A DNA stretch of 64,000 nt from Sphingobacterium bovisgrunnientis. Lineage in GTDB: Bacteria > Bacteroidota > Bacteroidia > Sphingobacteriales > Sphingobacteriaceae. Made by a program: the position numbers and the translations under genes. The DNA lies in the NCBI RefSeq assembly GCF_009829085.1, contig NZ_WUQY01000004.1, positions 1 to 64,000 on the forward strand. Reading direction: 5' to 3'. Below, in pieces: positions 17,469 through 26,498 of this stretch. The notes under the pieces were generated by a model. It ran no database searches. It worked only from the letters and a program-made list of their open reading frames with translations, and was not told the origin of the DNA. How positions within the stretch are numbered: the first letter of the stretch is position 1; every line of letters begins with the position of its first letter.

Positions 17469-17964
17469 ATTAACCAACCAATATATAGTAGAAAATTTAA
17501 GTGAGAAGTTTGGTGAAACAGTGGAAATCATTGGTGAGCCGCATGGACTTTTGACTATTTCTACATCTGCAGAATCTATTATTGAAGTGCTTTCTTATTT
17601 AAAAAATGAGGAATCATTTAGATTCAATTATCTGACAGATATTACAGCTGTGCATTATCCTAATCAGGCGAAGCCTTTTGCTGTGGTTTATCATCTTCAT
17701 AATCTTTTTCAAAATTTTCGAATTCGTATAAAGGTGTTTTTGGAAGGAAAAAAACCTACTATTCCAACTGCAACGACATTATGGAATGGTGCTAATTGGA
17801 TGGAAAGGGAGACATATGATTTCTATGGAATAATATTCGAAGGTCATCCAGATTTACGTCGAATACTTAACATGGATGAATTGGAAGTATTTCCGATGCG
17901 CAAAGAATACCCATTAGAAGATCCGAATAAAGTGGATAAGAAAGATTTTTATTTTGGCCGATAA
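17461..17964 (+). CDS. nuoC: NADH-quinone oxidoreductase subunit C
   Basis: A 167-residue hydrophilic subunit of the complex I arm, of 30-kDa-subunit type. The signature [24 protein letters not shown] is near the C-terminus, followed by [11 protein letters not shown]. It is a separate gene, not fused to nuoD as in E. coli. The start overlaps nuoB by 8 bp, and nuoD follows after 15 bp. Confidence 0.95.
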   Translation: MDRLTNQYIVENLSEKFGETVEIIGEPHGLLTISTSAESIIEVLSYLKNEESFRFNYLTDITAVHYPNQAKPFAVVYHLHNLFQNFRIRIKVFLEGKKPTIPTATTLWNGANWMERETYDFYGIIFEGHPDLRRILNMDELEVFPMRKEYPLEDPNKVDKKDFYFGR

Positions 17965-17979
17965 CTTGAATTTACGTAG

Positions 17980-19215
17980 ATGAGCAATCCGATTACCAAA
18001 ATATCACCGAATAAACCTGTTTTTGAGGATAACGATCCACAAGACGAATTAATCACCCTAAATATAGGTCCTACGCATCCTGCTACACATGGTGTATTCC
18101 AAAATGTTGTTCAAATTGATGGGGAGCGTATTGTCAGTGGAGTTTCAACAATAGGTTATATTCATCGGGCTTTTGAAAAGATAGCCGAGCGCCGTCCTTT
18201 TTATCAAATTACGCCATTAACCGACCGTCTTAATTATTGCTCTTCTCCTATTAATAATATGGGTTGGCATATGACCGTAGAAAAGCTTTTGGACATAGAA
18301 ATTCCTAAGCGAGTACAATATATGCGTGTGATTGTGATGGAATTGGCGCGTATAGCTGATCATATTATTTGCAATGGTATTTTGGGGGTGGATACAGGTG
18401 CATTTTCAGGATTCTTGTATGTCATGCAGGAGCGTGAATTTATCTACGAGATTTATGAAGAAATCTGTGGCGCACGTTTGACGACAAATATTGGTCGAAT
18501 TGGTGGTTTCGAAAGAGACTTTAATGACGTTGCCTTTAAGAAAATAGAAGAGTTCTTGGAAAGATTTCCTCCTGTATTGAGTGAGTTTGAGGAATTATTT
18601 GTTCGAAATAGAATATTTATAGAACGAACTGCTTGTGTAGCCGCTGTTACTGCTGAAGAGGCTTTAGATTACAGTTGGTCTGGTCCGATTCTAAGAGCTA
18701 CGGGTGTTGATTATGATGTGCGTATCGTGTCCCCATATTGCTCCTATGATGAATTTGACTTTGAAGTTCCGGTAGGAACGAACGGAGACGTGTATGATCG
18801 TTTTATGGTTCGTAACGCTGAGATGCGCGAGTCTTTAAAGATAATCAGACAAGCATTAGACAAGATAGCGAAAGAACCAGCTGGTATATTCCACGCGGAT
18901 GTTCCAGAGTTTTATCTTCCACCTAAAGAACAAGTCTACAATAATATGGAGGCACTTATTTACCATTTCAAGATTGTAATGGGTGAATGGGAGACTCCGA
19001 AATCTGAAGTTTATCATTCGGTAGAAGGTGCTAACGGTGAGTTGGGATTTTATTTAATCCATGATGGCGGTCGTACGCCATATAGACTTCACTTTAGAAG
19101 ACCTTCATTTATCAATTATCAAATGTTTGCGCCGATGAGTGCAGGTATGTTGATTTCGGATGCAATTTTAAACATGAGTAGTTTAAACATAATAGCTGGA
19201 GAATTAGATGCTTAG
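17980..19215 (+). CDS. nuoD: NADH-quinone oxidoreductase subunit D
   Basis: A 411-residue 49-kDa-type subunit that forms the quinone pocket with NuoB. LNIGPTHPATHGVFQNVVQ near the N-terminus contains the His loop, GRIGGFERDF lies mid-protein, and the C-terminus ends with HDGGRTPYRLHFRRPSF. It has the hydrogenase large-subunit fold without Ni ligands. It overlaps nuoE by 8 bp. Confidence 0.97.
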   Translation: MSNPITKISPNKPVFEDNDPQDELITLNIGPTHPATHGVFQNVVQIDGERIVSGVSTIGYIHRAFEKIAERRPFYQITPLTDRLNYCSSPINNMGWHMTVEKLLDIEIPKRVQYMRVIVMELARIADHIICNGILGVDTGAFSGFLYVMQEREFIYEIYEEICGARLTTNIGRIGGFERDFNDVAFKKIEEFLERFPPVLSEFEELFVRNRIFIERTACVAAVTAEEALDYSWSGPILRATGVDYDVRIVSPYCSYDEFDFEVPVGTNGDVYDRFMVRNAEMRESLKIIRQALDKIAKEPAGIFHADVPEFYLPPKEQVYNNMEALIYHFKIVMGEWETPKSEVYHSVEGANGELGFYLIHDGGRTPYRLHFRRPSFINYQMFAPMSAGMLISDAILNMSSLNIIAGELDA

Positions 19216-19732
19216 TGTACAAGAAAACCTTCCTGTAGAATTTTCTACCTCACTTTTAGCCAAGTTTGAGGAGGTGGTGAGTCGTTATCCTGCAGGTAAG
19301 CAGAAGTCTGCATTGCTGCCAATACTACATTTAGTGCAAGCTGAATATGGCTGGCTAAGTACTGATGCAATGGACAAAGTTGCTGCTTTTTTGCAGATTC
19401 AGCCTATTGAAGTATATGAAGTCGCCACTTTTTATACCATGTATTTTTTAAAGCCCCAAGGAAAGTTTGCGTTAGAAGTATGTCGAACAGGACCTTGTTG
19501 CTTGGTTGGAGCAGAAAAAATCATGGATCACATCGAGCAACGTTTGGGTGTGAAAGAAGGGGAAGTAACAGCAGATGGATTGTTTTCATGGCGTGGTGTT
19601 GAATGTTTGGCTGCTTGTGGTTATGGTCCAGTATTACAGATTGGTCCAGAATATACTTTTTATGAGAATTTAACGGAAGATAGTGTCGATAAATTGATTG
19701 ATACTTTACGTAATAAAGCTAAAGAGGCATAA
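19208..19732 (+). CDS. nuoE: NADH-quinone oxidoreductase subunit E
   Basis: A 174-residue thioredoxin-fold subunit binding [2Fe-2S] cluster N1a. The ligands are visible as Cys92-x4-Cys97 (CRTGPC) and Cys133-x3-Cys137 (CLAAC). The N-terminal helical region with ILHLVQAEYGWLS is typical. It forms the NADH dehydrogenase module with NuoF and NuoG, which follow directly. The 8-bp overlap with nuoD repeats the nuoB/nuoC arrangement. Confidence 0.96.
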   Translation: MLSVQENLPVEFSTSLLAKFEEVVSRYPAGKQKSALLPILHLVQAEYGWLSTDAMDKVAAFLQIQPIEVYEVATFYTMYFLKPQGKFALEVCRTGPCCLVGAEKIMDHIEQRLGVKEGEVTADGLFSWRGVECLAACGYGPVLQIGPEYTFYENLTEDSVDKLIDTLRNKAKEA

Positions 19733-19737
19733 TCATT

Positions 19738-21093
19738 ATGGGACGTAAATTATTATTAGAGCATATAAATGAGCCGGGAATCAACACTTTTGCCGTATAT
19801 CGTCAAAAGGGGGGATACCGAGCTGTAGAAAAAGCTTTGAAAACAATGTCGTCAGATGATGTTGTCGAAGAGGTTAAGAAATCAGGATTACGTGGTCGTG
19901 GTGGAGCAGGATTCCCAACAGGAATGAAATGGAGCTTTTTGGCTAAGCCAGAAGGTGTTCCACGTTATTTGGTCTGTAATGCGGATGAATCAGAGCCAGG
20001 AACATTCAAAGACCGTTACTTGATGACGCATATTCCACACGCTTTGGTGGAAGGAATGATTGTATCGAGTTATGCCTTAGGTGCGCATACTTCGTATATC
20101 TATGTTCGTGGTGAGATGATGCCACAAATTCGTATTCTCGAGAAAGCTATTGAAGAAGCTAAGGCAGCAGGGTTTTTAGGGAATAATATTTTAGGTACAG
20201 GCTATAATTTAGAAATATACGTGCAGCCAGGTGGTGGTGCTTACATCTGCGGTGAAGAAACCGCTTTATTGGAATCATTGGAAGGTAAGCGTGGAAATCC
20301 GCGTATTAAACCGCCTTTTCCTGCGATAGCAGGTTTATATGGTTGTCCTACGGTGGTGAATAATGTTGAATCCATTGCTGCAGTCGTGCCGATTGTGAAT
20401 GATGGTGGTGAAGAGTATGCTAAAATTGGTATTGAGCGTAGTACAGGAACGAAATTGATTTCGGCTTCTGGTAACATCAATAAACCGGGTGTGTATGAAA
20501 TCGAATTGGGTGTACCAGTAGAAGAGTTTATTTATTCGGATGAATATTGTGGTGGTATTGCCAATGGCAAAAGACTGAAAGCATTAGTAGCAGGAGGTTC
20601 TTCAGTTCCGATTCTACCAGCAAATTTAATTACGAAAACAGCAGCAGGCAATCCGCGTTTGATGACTTATGAGTCATTAGCCGATGGTGGATTCCAAACA
20701 GGATCAATGATGGGTTCTGGTGGTTTTATTGTTTTCGACGAAGATCAATGTATAGTACGCAATACTTGGAATTTCGCCAGATTCTATCATCATGAGAGTT
20801 GTGGGCAATGTTCACCATGTCGTGAAGGAACGGGCTGGATGGAAAAAGTTTTGCATAAAATAGAATATGGTCACGGGACCATGGAAGATATAGACTTGTT
20901 GTGGGATATTCAACGTAAGATCGAAGGAAATACGATTTGTCCATTGGGCGACGCGGCGGCATGGCCTGTTGCGGCAGCAATAAGACATTTTCGAGATGAA
21001 TTTGAATGGCATGTGTTGAATCCACAAGAATCGCAGACACGTAATTATGGTTTGGTGCATTATGCTGATCCTTTGGAAACCATAGTTCAATAG
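19738..21093 (+). CDS. nuoF: NADH-quinone oxidoreductase subunit F
   Basis: A 451-residue NADH-binding flavoprotein subunit. The FMN/NADH motif is GRGGAGFPTGMKW (53-65) and CNADESEPGTFKDR starts at 80. Cluster N3 ligands are Cys355, Cys358 and Cys361 (SCGQCSPC) with Cys401 (TICPLGDA). Length and motifs are complete. NADH passes two electrons to FMN here, and then on through the NuoG clusters. Confidence 0.97.
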   Translation: MGRKLLLEHINEPGINTFAVYRQKGGYRAVEKALKTMSSDDVVEEVKKSGLRGRGGAGFPTGMKWSFLAKPEGVPRYLVCNADESEPGTFKDRYLMTHIPHALVEGMIVSSYALGAHTSYIYVRGEMMPQIRILEKAIEEAKAAGFLGNNILGTGYNLEIYVQPGGGAYICGEETALLESLEGKRGNPRIKPPFPAIAGLYGCPTVVNNVESIAAVVPIVNDGGEEYAKIGIERSTGTKLISASGNINKPGVYEIELGVPVEEFIYSDEYCGGIANGKRLKALVAGGSSVPILPANLITKTAAGNPRLMTYESLADGGFQTGSMMGSGGFIVFDEDQCIVRNTWNFARFYHHESCGQCSPCREGTGWMEKVLHKIEYGHGTMEDIDLLWDIQRKIEGNTICPLGDAAAWPVAAAIRHFRDEFEWHVLNPQESQTRNYGLVHYADPLETIVQ

Positions 21094-21111
21094 ATATTAG
21101 AAGCAGATACG

Positions 21112-22128
21112 ATGGCAGACGAAGTTGTAAATTTTAAAGTCACAATAGATGGTATTCCGGTAGAAGTCGCTCCGGGAACAACGATATTGAATGCTGCACG
21201 TCAGATTGGAGGTGACATTGTTCCTCCTGCGATGTGTTATTATTCTAAGCTAGAAGGTTCTGGAGGAAAATGCCGCACTTGTTTAGTTAAAGTTTCTAAA
21301 GGTTCGGAGAAAGATCCTCGTCCGATGCCAAAGCTTGTCGCTTCGTGCCGTACAACTGTAATGGATGGTATGGAAGTGCAAAATATCACATCTCCAGAAG
21401 TAGAAGAAGCGCGTAAAGGGGTTGTTGAAATTCTTTTAATAAATCATCCCTTGGATTGTCCAATTTGTGATCAAGCTGGTGAGTGTAAGTTGCAGGATTT
21501 GGGTTATGAGCACGGTTCTGAAGGCACACGTTATGAGTTTGAACGTCGTACATTCGAGCGTGTAGATTTAGGTGATAAGATTCAATTGCATATGAATCGT
21601 TGTATCCTTTGTTACCGTTGTGTATATGTTGCGAATCAATTGACAGAAAAGCGTGAGCATGGAATTCTGTATCGTGGTGATCATTCTGAAATTACAACGC
21701 ACATTGAAAAAGCTTTAGACCACGATTTTATTGGAAATGTGATTGATGTTTGTCCAGTTGGGGCATTGACAGATAAAACTTTCCGTTTTAAAAATAGAGT
21801 TTGGTTTACAAAACCAGTTGATGCGCATCGTGATTGCCCAACTTGTTCGGGTAAAGTAACGCTTTGGTACAAAGGGGAAGAGGTGTTGCGTGTAACTGGT
21901 CGTAAGGATGAATTTGGGGAAGTAGAAGATTTTATCTGTAATACTTGTCGCTTTGATACGAAAAACACATCGGATTGGGTGTTGGAACATCCTACTGATG
22001 TGGAAAAAGAATCGGTGATTGGTGCTAACCACTATGAGAAATTTCATCTTCCAGCAGTAATTAAAGAGGATGAAAAATTGAAACTTGCAAATGCGGAGCA
22101 ATTGCAAAGAACAGAACGTTTAAAATAA
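21112..22128 (+). CDS. nuoG: NADH-quinone oxidoreductase subunit G, short form
   Basis: A 338-residue iron-sulfur subunit. Ligands are visible for N1b [2Fe-2S] (Cys42, 54, 57, 79), N5 (His112, Cys116, 119, 125) and N4 (Cys164, 167, 170, 214). A further pair of CxxC motifs follows at 242-245 (CPTC) and 276-279 (CNTC). The usual molybdopterin-like domain of NuoG (total 700-900 residues) is missing: the frame stops at 22126-22128 and nuoH starts 6 bp later, so this is a real short form and not a break. Short NuoG is known in Bacteroidota. What the last Cys pair binds (a cluster near the N7 position, or zinc) is open. Confidence 0.93.
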   Translation: MADEVVNFKVTIDGIPVEVAPGTTILNAARQIGGDIVPPAMCYYSKLEGSGGKCRTCLVKVSKGSEKDPRPMPKLVASCRTTVMDGMEVQNITSPEVEEARKGVVEILLINHPLDCPICDQAGECKLQDLGYEHGSEGTRYEFERRTFERVDLGDKIQLHMNRCILCYRCVYVANQLTEKREHGILYRGDHSEITTHIEKALDHDFIGNVIDVCPVGALTDKTFRFKNRVWFTKPVDAHRDCPTCSGKVTLWYKGEEVLRVTGRKDEFGEVEDFICNTCRFDTKNTSDWVLEHPTDVEKESVIGANHYEKFHLPAVIKEDEKLKLANAEQLQRTERLK

Positions 22129-22134
22129 TTTTCG

Positions 22135-23175
22135 ATGGAAGTCGCTTTTATATTAGAGAAACTTATACTTGTAGTCATTGTATTCACCGTTACTTTGGTG
22201 ATCGCGATGTATTCTACACTTGCCGAACGTAAGATTGCGGGTTTCATGCAAGATCGTCATGGTCCAGATCGGGCAGGTATTTTTGGGATTTTACAACCAT
22301 TATGTGATGGTGGTAAATTCTTTTTCAAAGAAGAAATAATTCCTGCAGGCGCGCACAAAAGCTTATTTATACTAGGTCCTGTCATTGCGATTATTACGGC
22401 TTGTATCAGTTCGGCTGTAATTCCTTGGGGACAAAATCTGGTTATCGATGGCAAGAGCATTCCACTGCAAGTGGCTGATGTCAATATCGGCGTATTGTAC
22501 GTTTTTGGTGTTATTGCATTGGGTGTTTATGGGATTATGCTTGGTGGATGGGCTTCAAATAATAAGTTCTCCTTAATGGGTGCGATTCGTGCTGCATCAC
22601 AAAGTATTTCGTACGAAATCGGGATGGGATTAGCATTAATTGCTTTATTAATGGTAACTGAATCTCTTCAATTGGGCGAAATTGTAGCAAAGCAGTCTGG
22701 TTTTGTGAATTGGAATATTTTTGTACAACCTTTAGGATTTTTGATCTTTATTACTTGTGCTTTTGCGGAGTGTAATCGTGTTCCTTTTGACTTACCAGAA
22801 TGTGAAACCGAATTGGTCGGAGGTTATCATACCGAATATTCTTCGATGAAATTAGGTCTTTACATGTTTTCGGAATACATCAATATGTTTGTGTCATCAG
22901 CTTTGATGGCGGCATTGTATTTCGGAGGTTACAATTTCCCGTTTATGTATGACTTGGGCTTGTCCGAAAACTGGATAACAATAATAGGCGTACTTGTCTT
23001 TTTCTTAAAAATATTTGGTTTCATCTTCTTCTTCATGTGGATTCGTTGGACATTACCACGTTTCCGTTATGACCAATTGATGAATCTGGGTTGGAAAATT
23101 TTGATTCCATTGGCTATTGCCAATATTGTATTGACAGGTGTGATAACATTAATTAAGGATACTTACTTTCAATAA
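22135..23175 (+). CDS. nuoH: NADH-quinone oxidoreductase subunit H
   Basis: A 346-residue membrane subunit with about eight spans, at the joint between the arms of complex I. Conserved elements are AERKIAGFMQDRHGPDRAG in the first loop and FAECNRVPFDLPECETELVGGYHTEYS in the middle, the acidic quinone-tunnel entry loop. Length is typical. Confidence 0.96.
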   Translation: MEVAFILEKLILVVIVFTVTLVIAMYSTLAERKIAGFMQDRHGPDRAGIFGILQPLCDGGKFFFKEEIIPAGAHKSLFILGPVIAIITACISSAVIPWGQNLVIDGKSIPLQVADVNIGVLYVFGVIALGVYGIMLGGWASNNKFSLMGAIRAASQSISYEIGMGLALIALLMVTESLQLGEIVAKQSGFVNWNIFVQPLGFLIFITCAFAECNRVPFDLPECETELVGGYHTEYSSMKLGLYMFSEYINMFVSSALMAALYFGGYNFPFMYDLGLSENWITIIGVLVFFLKIFGFIFFFMWIRWTLPRFRYDQLMNLGWKILIPLAIANIVLTGVITLIKDTYFQ

Positions 23176-23183
23176 GTCGGGAT

Positions 23184-23702
23184 ATGCAATCATTAACTAA
23201 TCGAAAAAAAGTCATCGAGCAAAAGCCAATGAATATATGGGAACGCATGTATTTGCCGGCTATTGTGAAAGGACTTTCTATTACTTTGCGACATTTTTTC
23301 AAGAAGATACCTACTATAAAATATCCTGAAGAAATCAGACCTTATTCAAAAAACTTTAGAGGACAGCATTCTTTGAAGCGTGATGAGCAAGGTAGAGAGC
23401 GTTGTACAGCGTGTGGATTGTGCGCATTATCTTGCCCTGCTGAAGCTATCACGATGACAGCGGCAGAACGCACAAAGGATGAAAAGCACTTATACCGTGA
23501 GGAGAAATACGCAGCAGTATATGAAATCAATATGTTGCGTTGTATATTCTGTGGATTGTGTGAAGAAGCGTGTCCAAAAGAAGCGATTTATTTGGATGGG
23601 CCACATGTGACAGCGGATTATTTGCGTAAGGATTTTATTTATGGTAAAGATAAGTTGGTCGAACCAAAATTTGATATTACAAAACTTAATGTAAACGGGT
23701 AA
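23184..23702 (+). CDS. nuoI: NADH-quinone oxidoreductase subunit I
   Basis: A 172-residue 8Fe ferredoxin-type subunit carrying N6a and N6b. The two CxxCxxCxxxCP motifs are at Cys74/77/80/84 (CTACGLCALSC) and Cys120/123/126/130 (CIFCGLCEEAC). It passes electrons from NuoG to NuoB. The N-terminal ~45 residues are amphipathic and membrane-associated. Confidence 0.96.
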   Translation: MQSLTNRKKVIEQKPMNIWERMYLPAIVKGLSITLRHFFKKIPTIKYPEEIRPYSKNFRGQHSLKRDEQGRERCTACGLCALSCPAEAITMTAAERTKDEKHLYREEKYAAVYEINMLRCIFCGLCEEACPKEAIYLDGPHVTADYLRKDFIYGKDKLVEPKFDITKLNVNG

Positions 23703-23707
23703 GCATA

Positions 23708-24205
23708 ATGGGTATATTTTATTTTGTAGCATTTTTGTCCATTTTCTTTGCGTTGATGACCATCTTCACAAAGAATCCAGTACATAGTGTGCTCTATTTA
23801 GTTATTACGTTTTTCACGTTTACGATTCACTATATCTTATTGAATGCACAATTTCTGGCTGTTGTGAATTTTATCGTATACATGGGAGCCATTATGGTGT
23901 TATTTCTATTTGTATTGATGTTGCTGAATCTCAATAAAGATACGGAACCCATGAAATCCACCGTTGTGAAAGTGATGGGTGCAATTGCAGGCATGTGTCT
24001 GTTGGCGACTTTCTTAGGTGCATTTCGTGTGTTGGAAGGTCAAACGGAATTTGTAACGGGTAATACCGATGTCGGATTGGTAAAAAACTTAGGTAAAGTA
24101 TTGTTTGATGAGTTTTTGTTGCCATTTGAATTGTCCTCTATACTGTTGTTGACAGCGATGGTCGGCGCCATATTATTAGCTAAAAAAGAAACGAAACAAG
24201 GATAA
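23708..24205 (+). CDS. nuoJ: NADH-quinone oxidoreductase subunit J
   Basis: A 165-residue membrane subunit with five predicted spans. Conserved NFIVYMGAIMVLFLFVLMLLN includes the tyrosine and glycine helix (TM3) that carries the pi-bulge of ND6/NuoJ. It overlaps nuoK by one base (TAATG). Confidence 0.94.
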   Translation: MGIFYFVAFLSIFFALMTIFTKNPVHSVLYLVITFFTFTIHYILLNAQFLAVVNFIVYMGAIMVLFLFVLMLLNLNKDTEPMKSTVVKVMGAIAGMCLLATFLGAFRVLEGQTEFVTGNTDVGLVKNLGKVLFDEFLLPFELSSILLLTAMVGAILLAKKETKQG

Positions 24206-24534
24206 TGGGAGATATTATTCAAAATATACAAGGCATTCCATTAAATCATTATTTGATTTTCTGTAGTGTAATATTTGCTATTGGTGTAGTTGGTGTGTTG
24301 ATTCGTCGTAATGTCATAATCATTATGATGTCGATAGAATTGATGTTGAACTCTGTGAACTTATTATTGGCTGCGTTTTCAGCTTATTATGGCGATGCAA
24401 GTGGTCAAGTGTTTGTGTTTTTCGTTATGGCTTTGGCGGCGGCAGAAGTTGCTGTCGGGTTGGCTATTGTTATTATGGTTTACAGAAATACAAAATCTGT
24501 AGATATAGAGTCGTTGAGTAAATTACGTTGGTAA
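24205..24534 (+). CDS. nuoK: NADH-quinone oxidoreductase subunit K
   Basis: A 109-residue subunit with three spans and the two conserved membrane glutamates in IELMLNSVNLLL and AAAEVAVGLAIVI. These form part of the proton path at the arm junction. Length is usual for NuoK. Confidence 0.95.
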   Translation: MGDIIQNIQGIPLNHYLIFCSVIFAIGVVGVLIRRNVIIIMMSIELMLNSVNLLLAAFSAYYGDASGQVFVFFVMALAAAEVAVGLAIVIMVYRNTKSVDIESLSKLRW

Positions 24535-24554
24535 AAGAGTAAAACCTAAATTAT

Positions 24555-26474
24555 ATGATGGAACTAATCTGGCTGATACCGTTGATACCTTTATTAGGTT
24601 TTATAATTAATGGACTAGGGCAGTATAATTTTTCGAAATTCGTAGTAGGTTTAGTGGGATGTGGTGCTGTGTTAGGCTCCTTCTTATTAAGCTGCATACT
24701 ATTTTTACAAGTGTTTCAAGCACGCAGTGCAGGTGAAGATGGGACTACAGTGTTTCACTTGTTTGAGTGGATTTCTGTGGGTGGATTTGATCTAAGTTTT
24801 TCATTCTTGCTTGATCCTTTAAGTGCGTTAATGCTTCTTATTGTAACAGGGATTGGTTTTTTGATTCATTTGTATTCCTATAGTTATATGTATGAGGATG
24901 AGTCTTTCGGTAGATTCTTCTCGTATTTAAACTTGTTTATCTTCTTCATGCTTTTATTGGTATTGGGTTCAAATTACCTAATAATGTTTATCGGATGGGA
25001 AGGAGTAGGGCTTTGTTCGTATTTGTTAATAGGATTTTGGTATAAAAATTCATCATACGCAAGCGCGGCAAAGAAAGCTTTTGTAATGAATAGAATTGGT
25101 GATTTAGGTTTCTTAATTGCTGTATTTGCTATTATTGCCACTTTTGGAACATTAGAATATGCTGATGTATTTGCTCAAGCTTCTCAATTTCCAATTGGAG
25201 ATGCGACTTTACTATTGATTACTTTGTTACTGTTTATCGCTGCAACGGGTAAGTCAGCGCAGATTCCATTGTTTACGTGGTTGCCTGATGCGATGGCTGG
25301 ACCTACGCCAGTTTCGGCGTTGATTCACGCTGCTACGATGGTAACAGCGGGTATCTACATGATTATCCGTTCGAATATTTTGTTTACCTTATCGCCTTTG
25401 ACTATGCAAATTATTGCAGGTATAGGTGTGGCGACAGCTTTGATTGCGGCATTTATTGCAGTAACTCAAAATGATATTAAGAAGGTGTTGGCATACTCAA
25501 CAGTTTCGCAATTAGGCTATATGTTTTTGGCTTTGGGTGTTGGTGCATTCACAGGAGCGTTTTTTCATGTAATGACACACGCCTTTTTCAAAGCATTATT
25601 ATTCTTGGGTGCTGGTTCGGTAATCCATGCGATGCATCATGAGCAAGATATGCGCAAGATGGGTGGACTAAAGAAGCATTTACCAGTTACGTATGTGACA
25701 ATGTTGTTAGGAACCATTGCAATCGCTGGTATTCCTCCACTTTCAGGCTTTTTCTCCAAAGACGAAATTTTGGCATTTACATTTGAATCTAGTCCGTTTC
25801 TATGGGGATTGGGATTTGTAGGGGCATTATTTACGGCTTTCTATATGTTTAGAATGTTGTTTCTGACATTCTTTGGCAAATTTAGAGGCACACACGAGCA
25901 AGAACATCACTTGCATGAGTCACCAGCACAAATGACTATTCCATTAATTATTTTGGCAATTCTCTCTGTATTGGGTGGTATAATAAATATTCCATCTGCT
26001 TTGGGAGGCGGTCATTGGTTAGCGAATTTCTTAAGTCCAATATTTGCTTACAGCAATTCACGCGTACCAGAAGTTCATTTGGATCACAATACAGAATATG
26101 TTCTAATGGCGGTATCAGCTGTTGCAGCAATAGTGATGGCGGTGTTGGCGTATCATAAGTATGTGAAGAAAGCAGATGTACCGCAAGCTGATGGTGTAGC
26201 GCAAGGGACATTATATAAATTGTCTTACAATAAATTTTATGTTGACGAATTGTACAATGCTTTATTTGTAAAACCGTTGAACGCATTATCCAAAGTATTT
26301 TATAAAGTCGTTGACAAATCTGCTATAGATGGTGTTGTACATGGTGTAGCTGATTTTATCAGTGCTTCAGGACGTGGTATTCGTCAATTACAAAGTGGCT
26401 ATGTCGGGTTTTATATCTTTATGATTGTGCTCGGTGTAGCGGCGATTATGCTGTATGGTCTTTTGAATATTTAA
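24555..26474 (+). CDS. nuoL: NADH-quinone oxidoreductase subunit L
   Basis: A 639-residue antiporter-like membrane subunit with about 16 spans and the long lateral helix at the C-terminus. Landmarks are FIGWEGVGLCSYLLIGFWY, IPLFTWLPDAMAGPTPVSAL and SALIHAATMVTAGIY, the conserved proton-channel region. The His-rich loop HEQEHHLHES (near 440) varies within the family. Confidence 0.96.
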   Translation: MMELIWLIPLIPLLGFIINGLGQYNFSKFVVGLVGCGAVLGSFLLSCILFLQVFQARSAGEDGTTVFHLFEWISVGGFDLSFSFLLDPLSALMLLIVTGIGFLIHLYSYSYMYEDESFGRFFSYLNLFIFFMLLLVLGSNYLIMFIGWEGVGLCSYLLIGFWYKNSSYASAAKKAFVMNRIGDLGFLIAVFAIIATFGTLEYADVFAQASQFPIGDATLLLITLLLFIAATGKSAQIPLFTWLPDAMAGPTPVSALIHAATMVTAGIYMIIRSNILFTLSPLTMQIIAGIGVATALIAAFIAVTQNDIKKVLAYSTVSQLGYMFLALGVGAFTGAFFHVMTHAFFKALLFLGAGSVIHAMHHEQDMRKMGGLKKHLPVTYVTMLLGTIAIAGIPPLSGFFSKDEILAFTFESSPFLWGLGFVGALFTAFYMFRMLFLTFFGKFRGTHEQEHHLHESPAQMTIPLIILAILSVLGGIINIPSALGGGHWLANFLSPIFAYSNSRVPEVHLDHNTEYVLMAVSAVAAIVMAVLAYHKYVKKADVPQADGVAQGTLYKLSYNKFYVDELYNALFVKPLNALSKVFYKVVDKSAIDGVVHGVADFISASGRGIRQLQSGYVGFYIFMIVLGVAAIMLYGLLNI

Positions 26475-26498
26475 TAGATTTGAAATAGAAGATAATCA

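Noticed and set aside
21112-22128. NuoG as a frameshifted or truncated pseudogene.
   Set aside because: nuoH starts 6 bp after its stop, all cluster ligands are present and short NuoG is known in this phylum.
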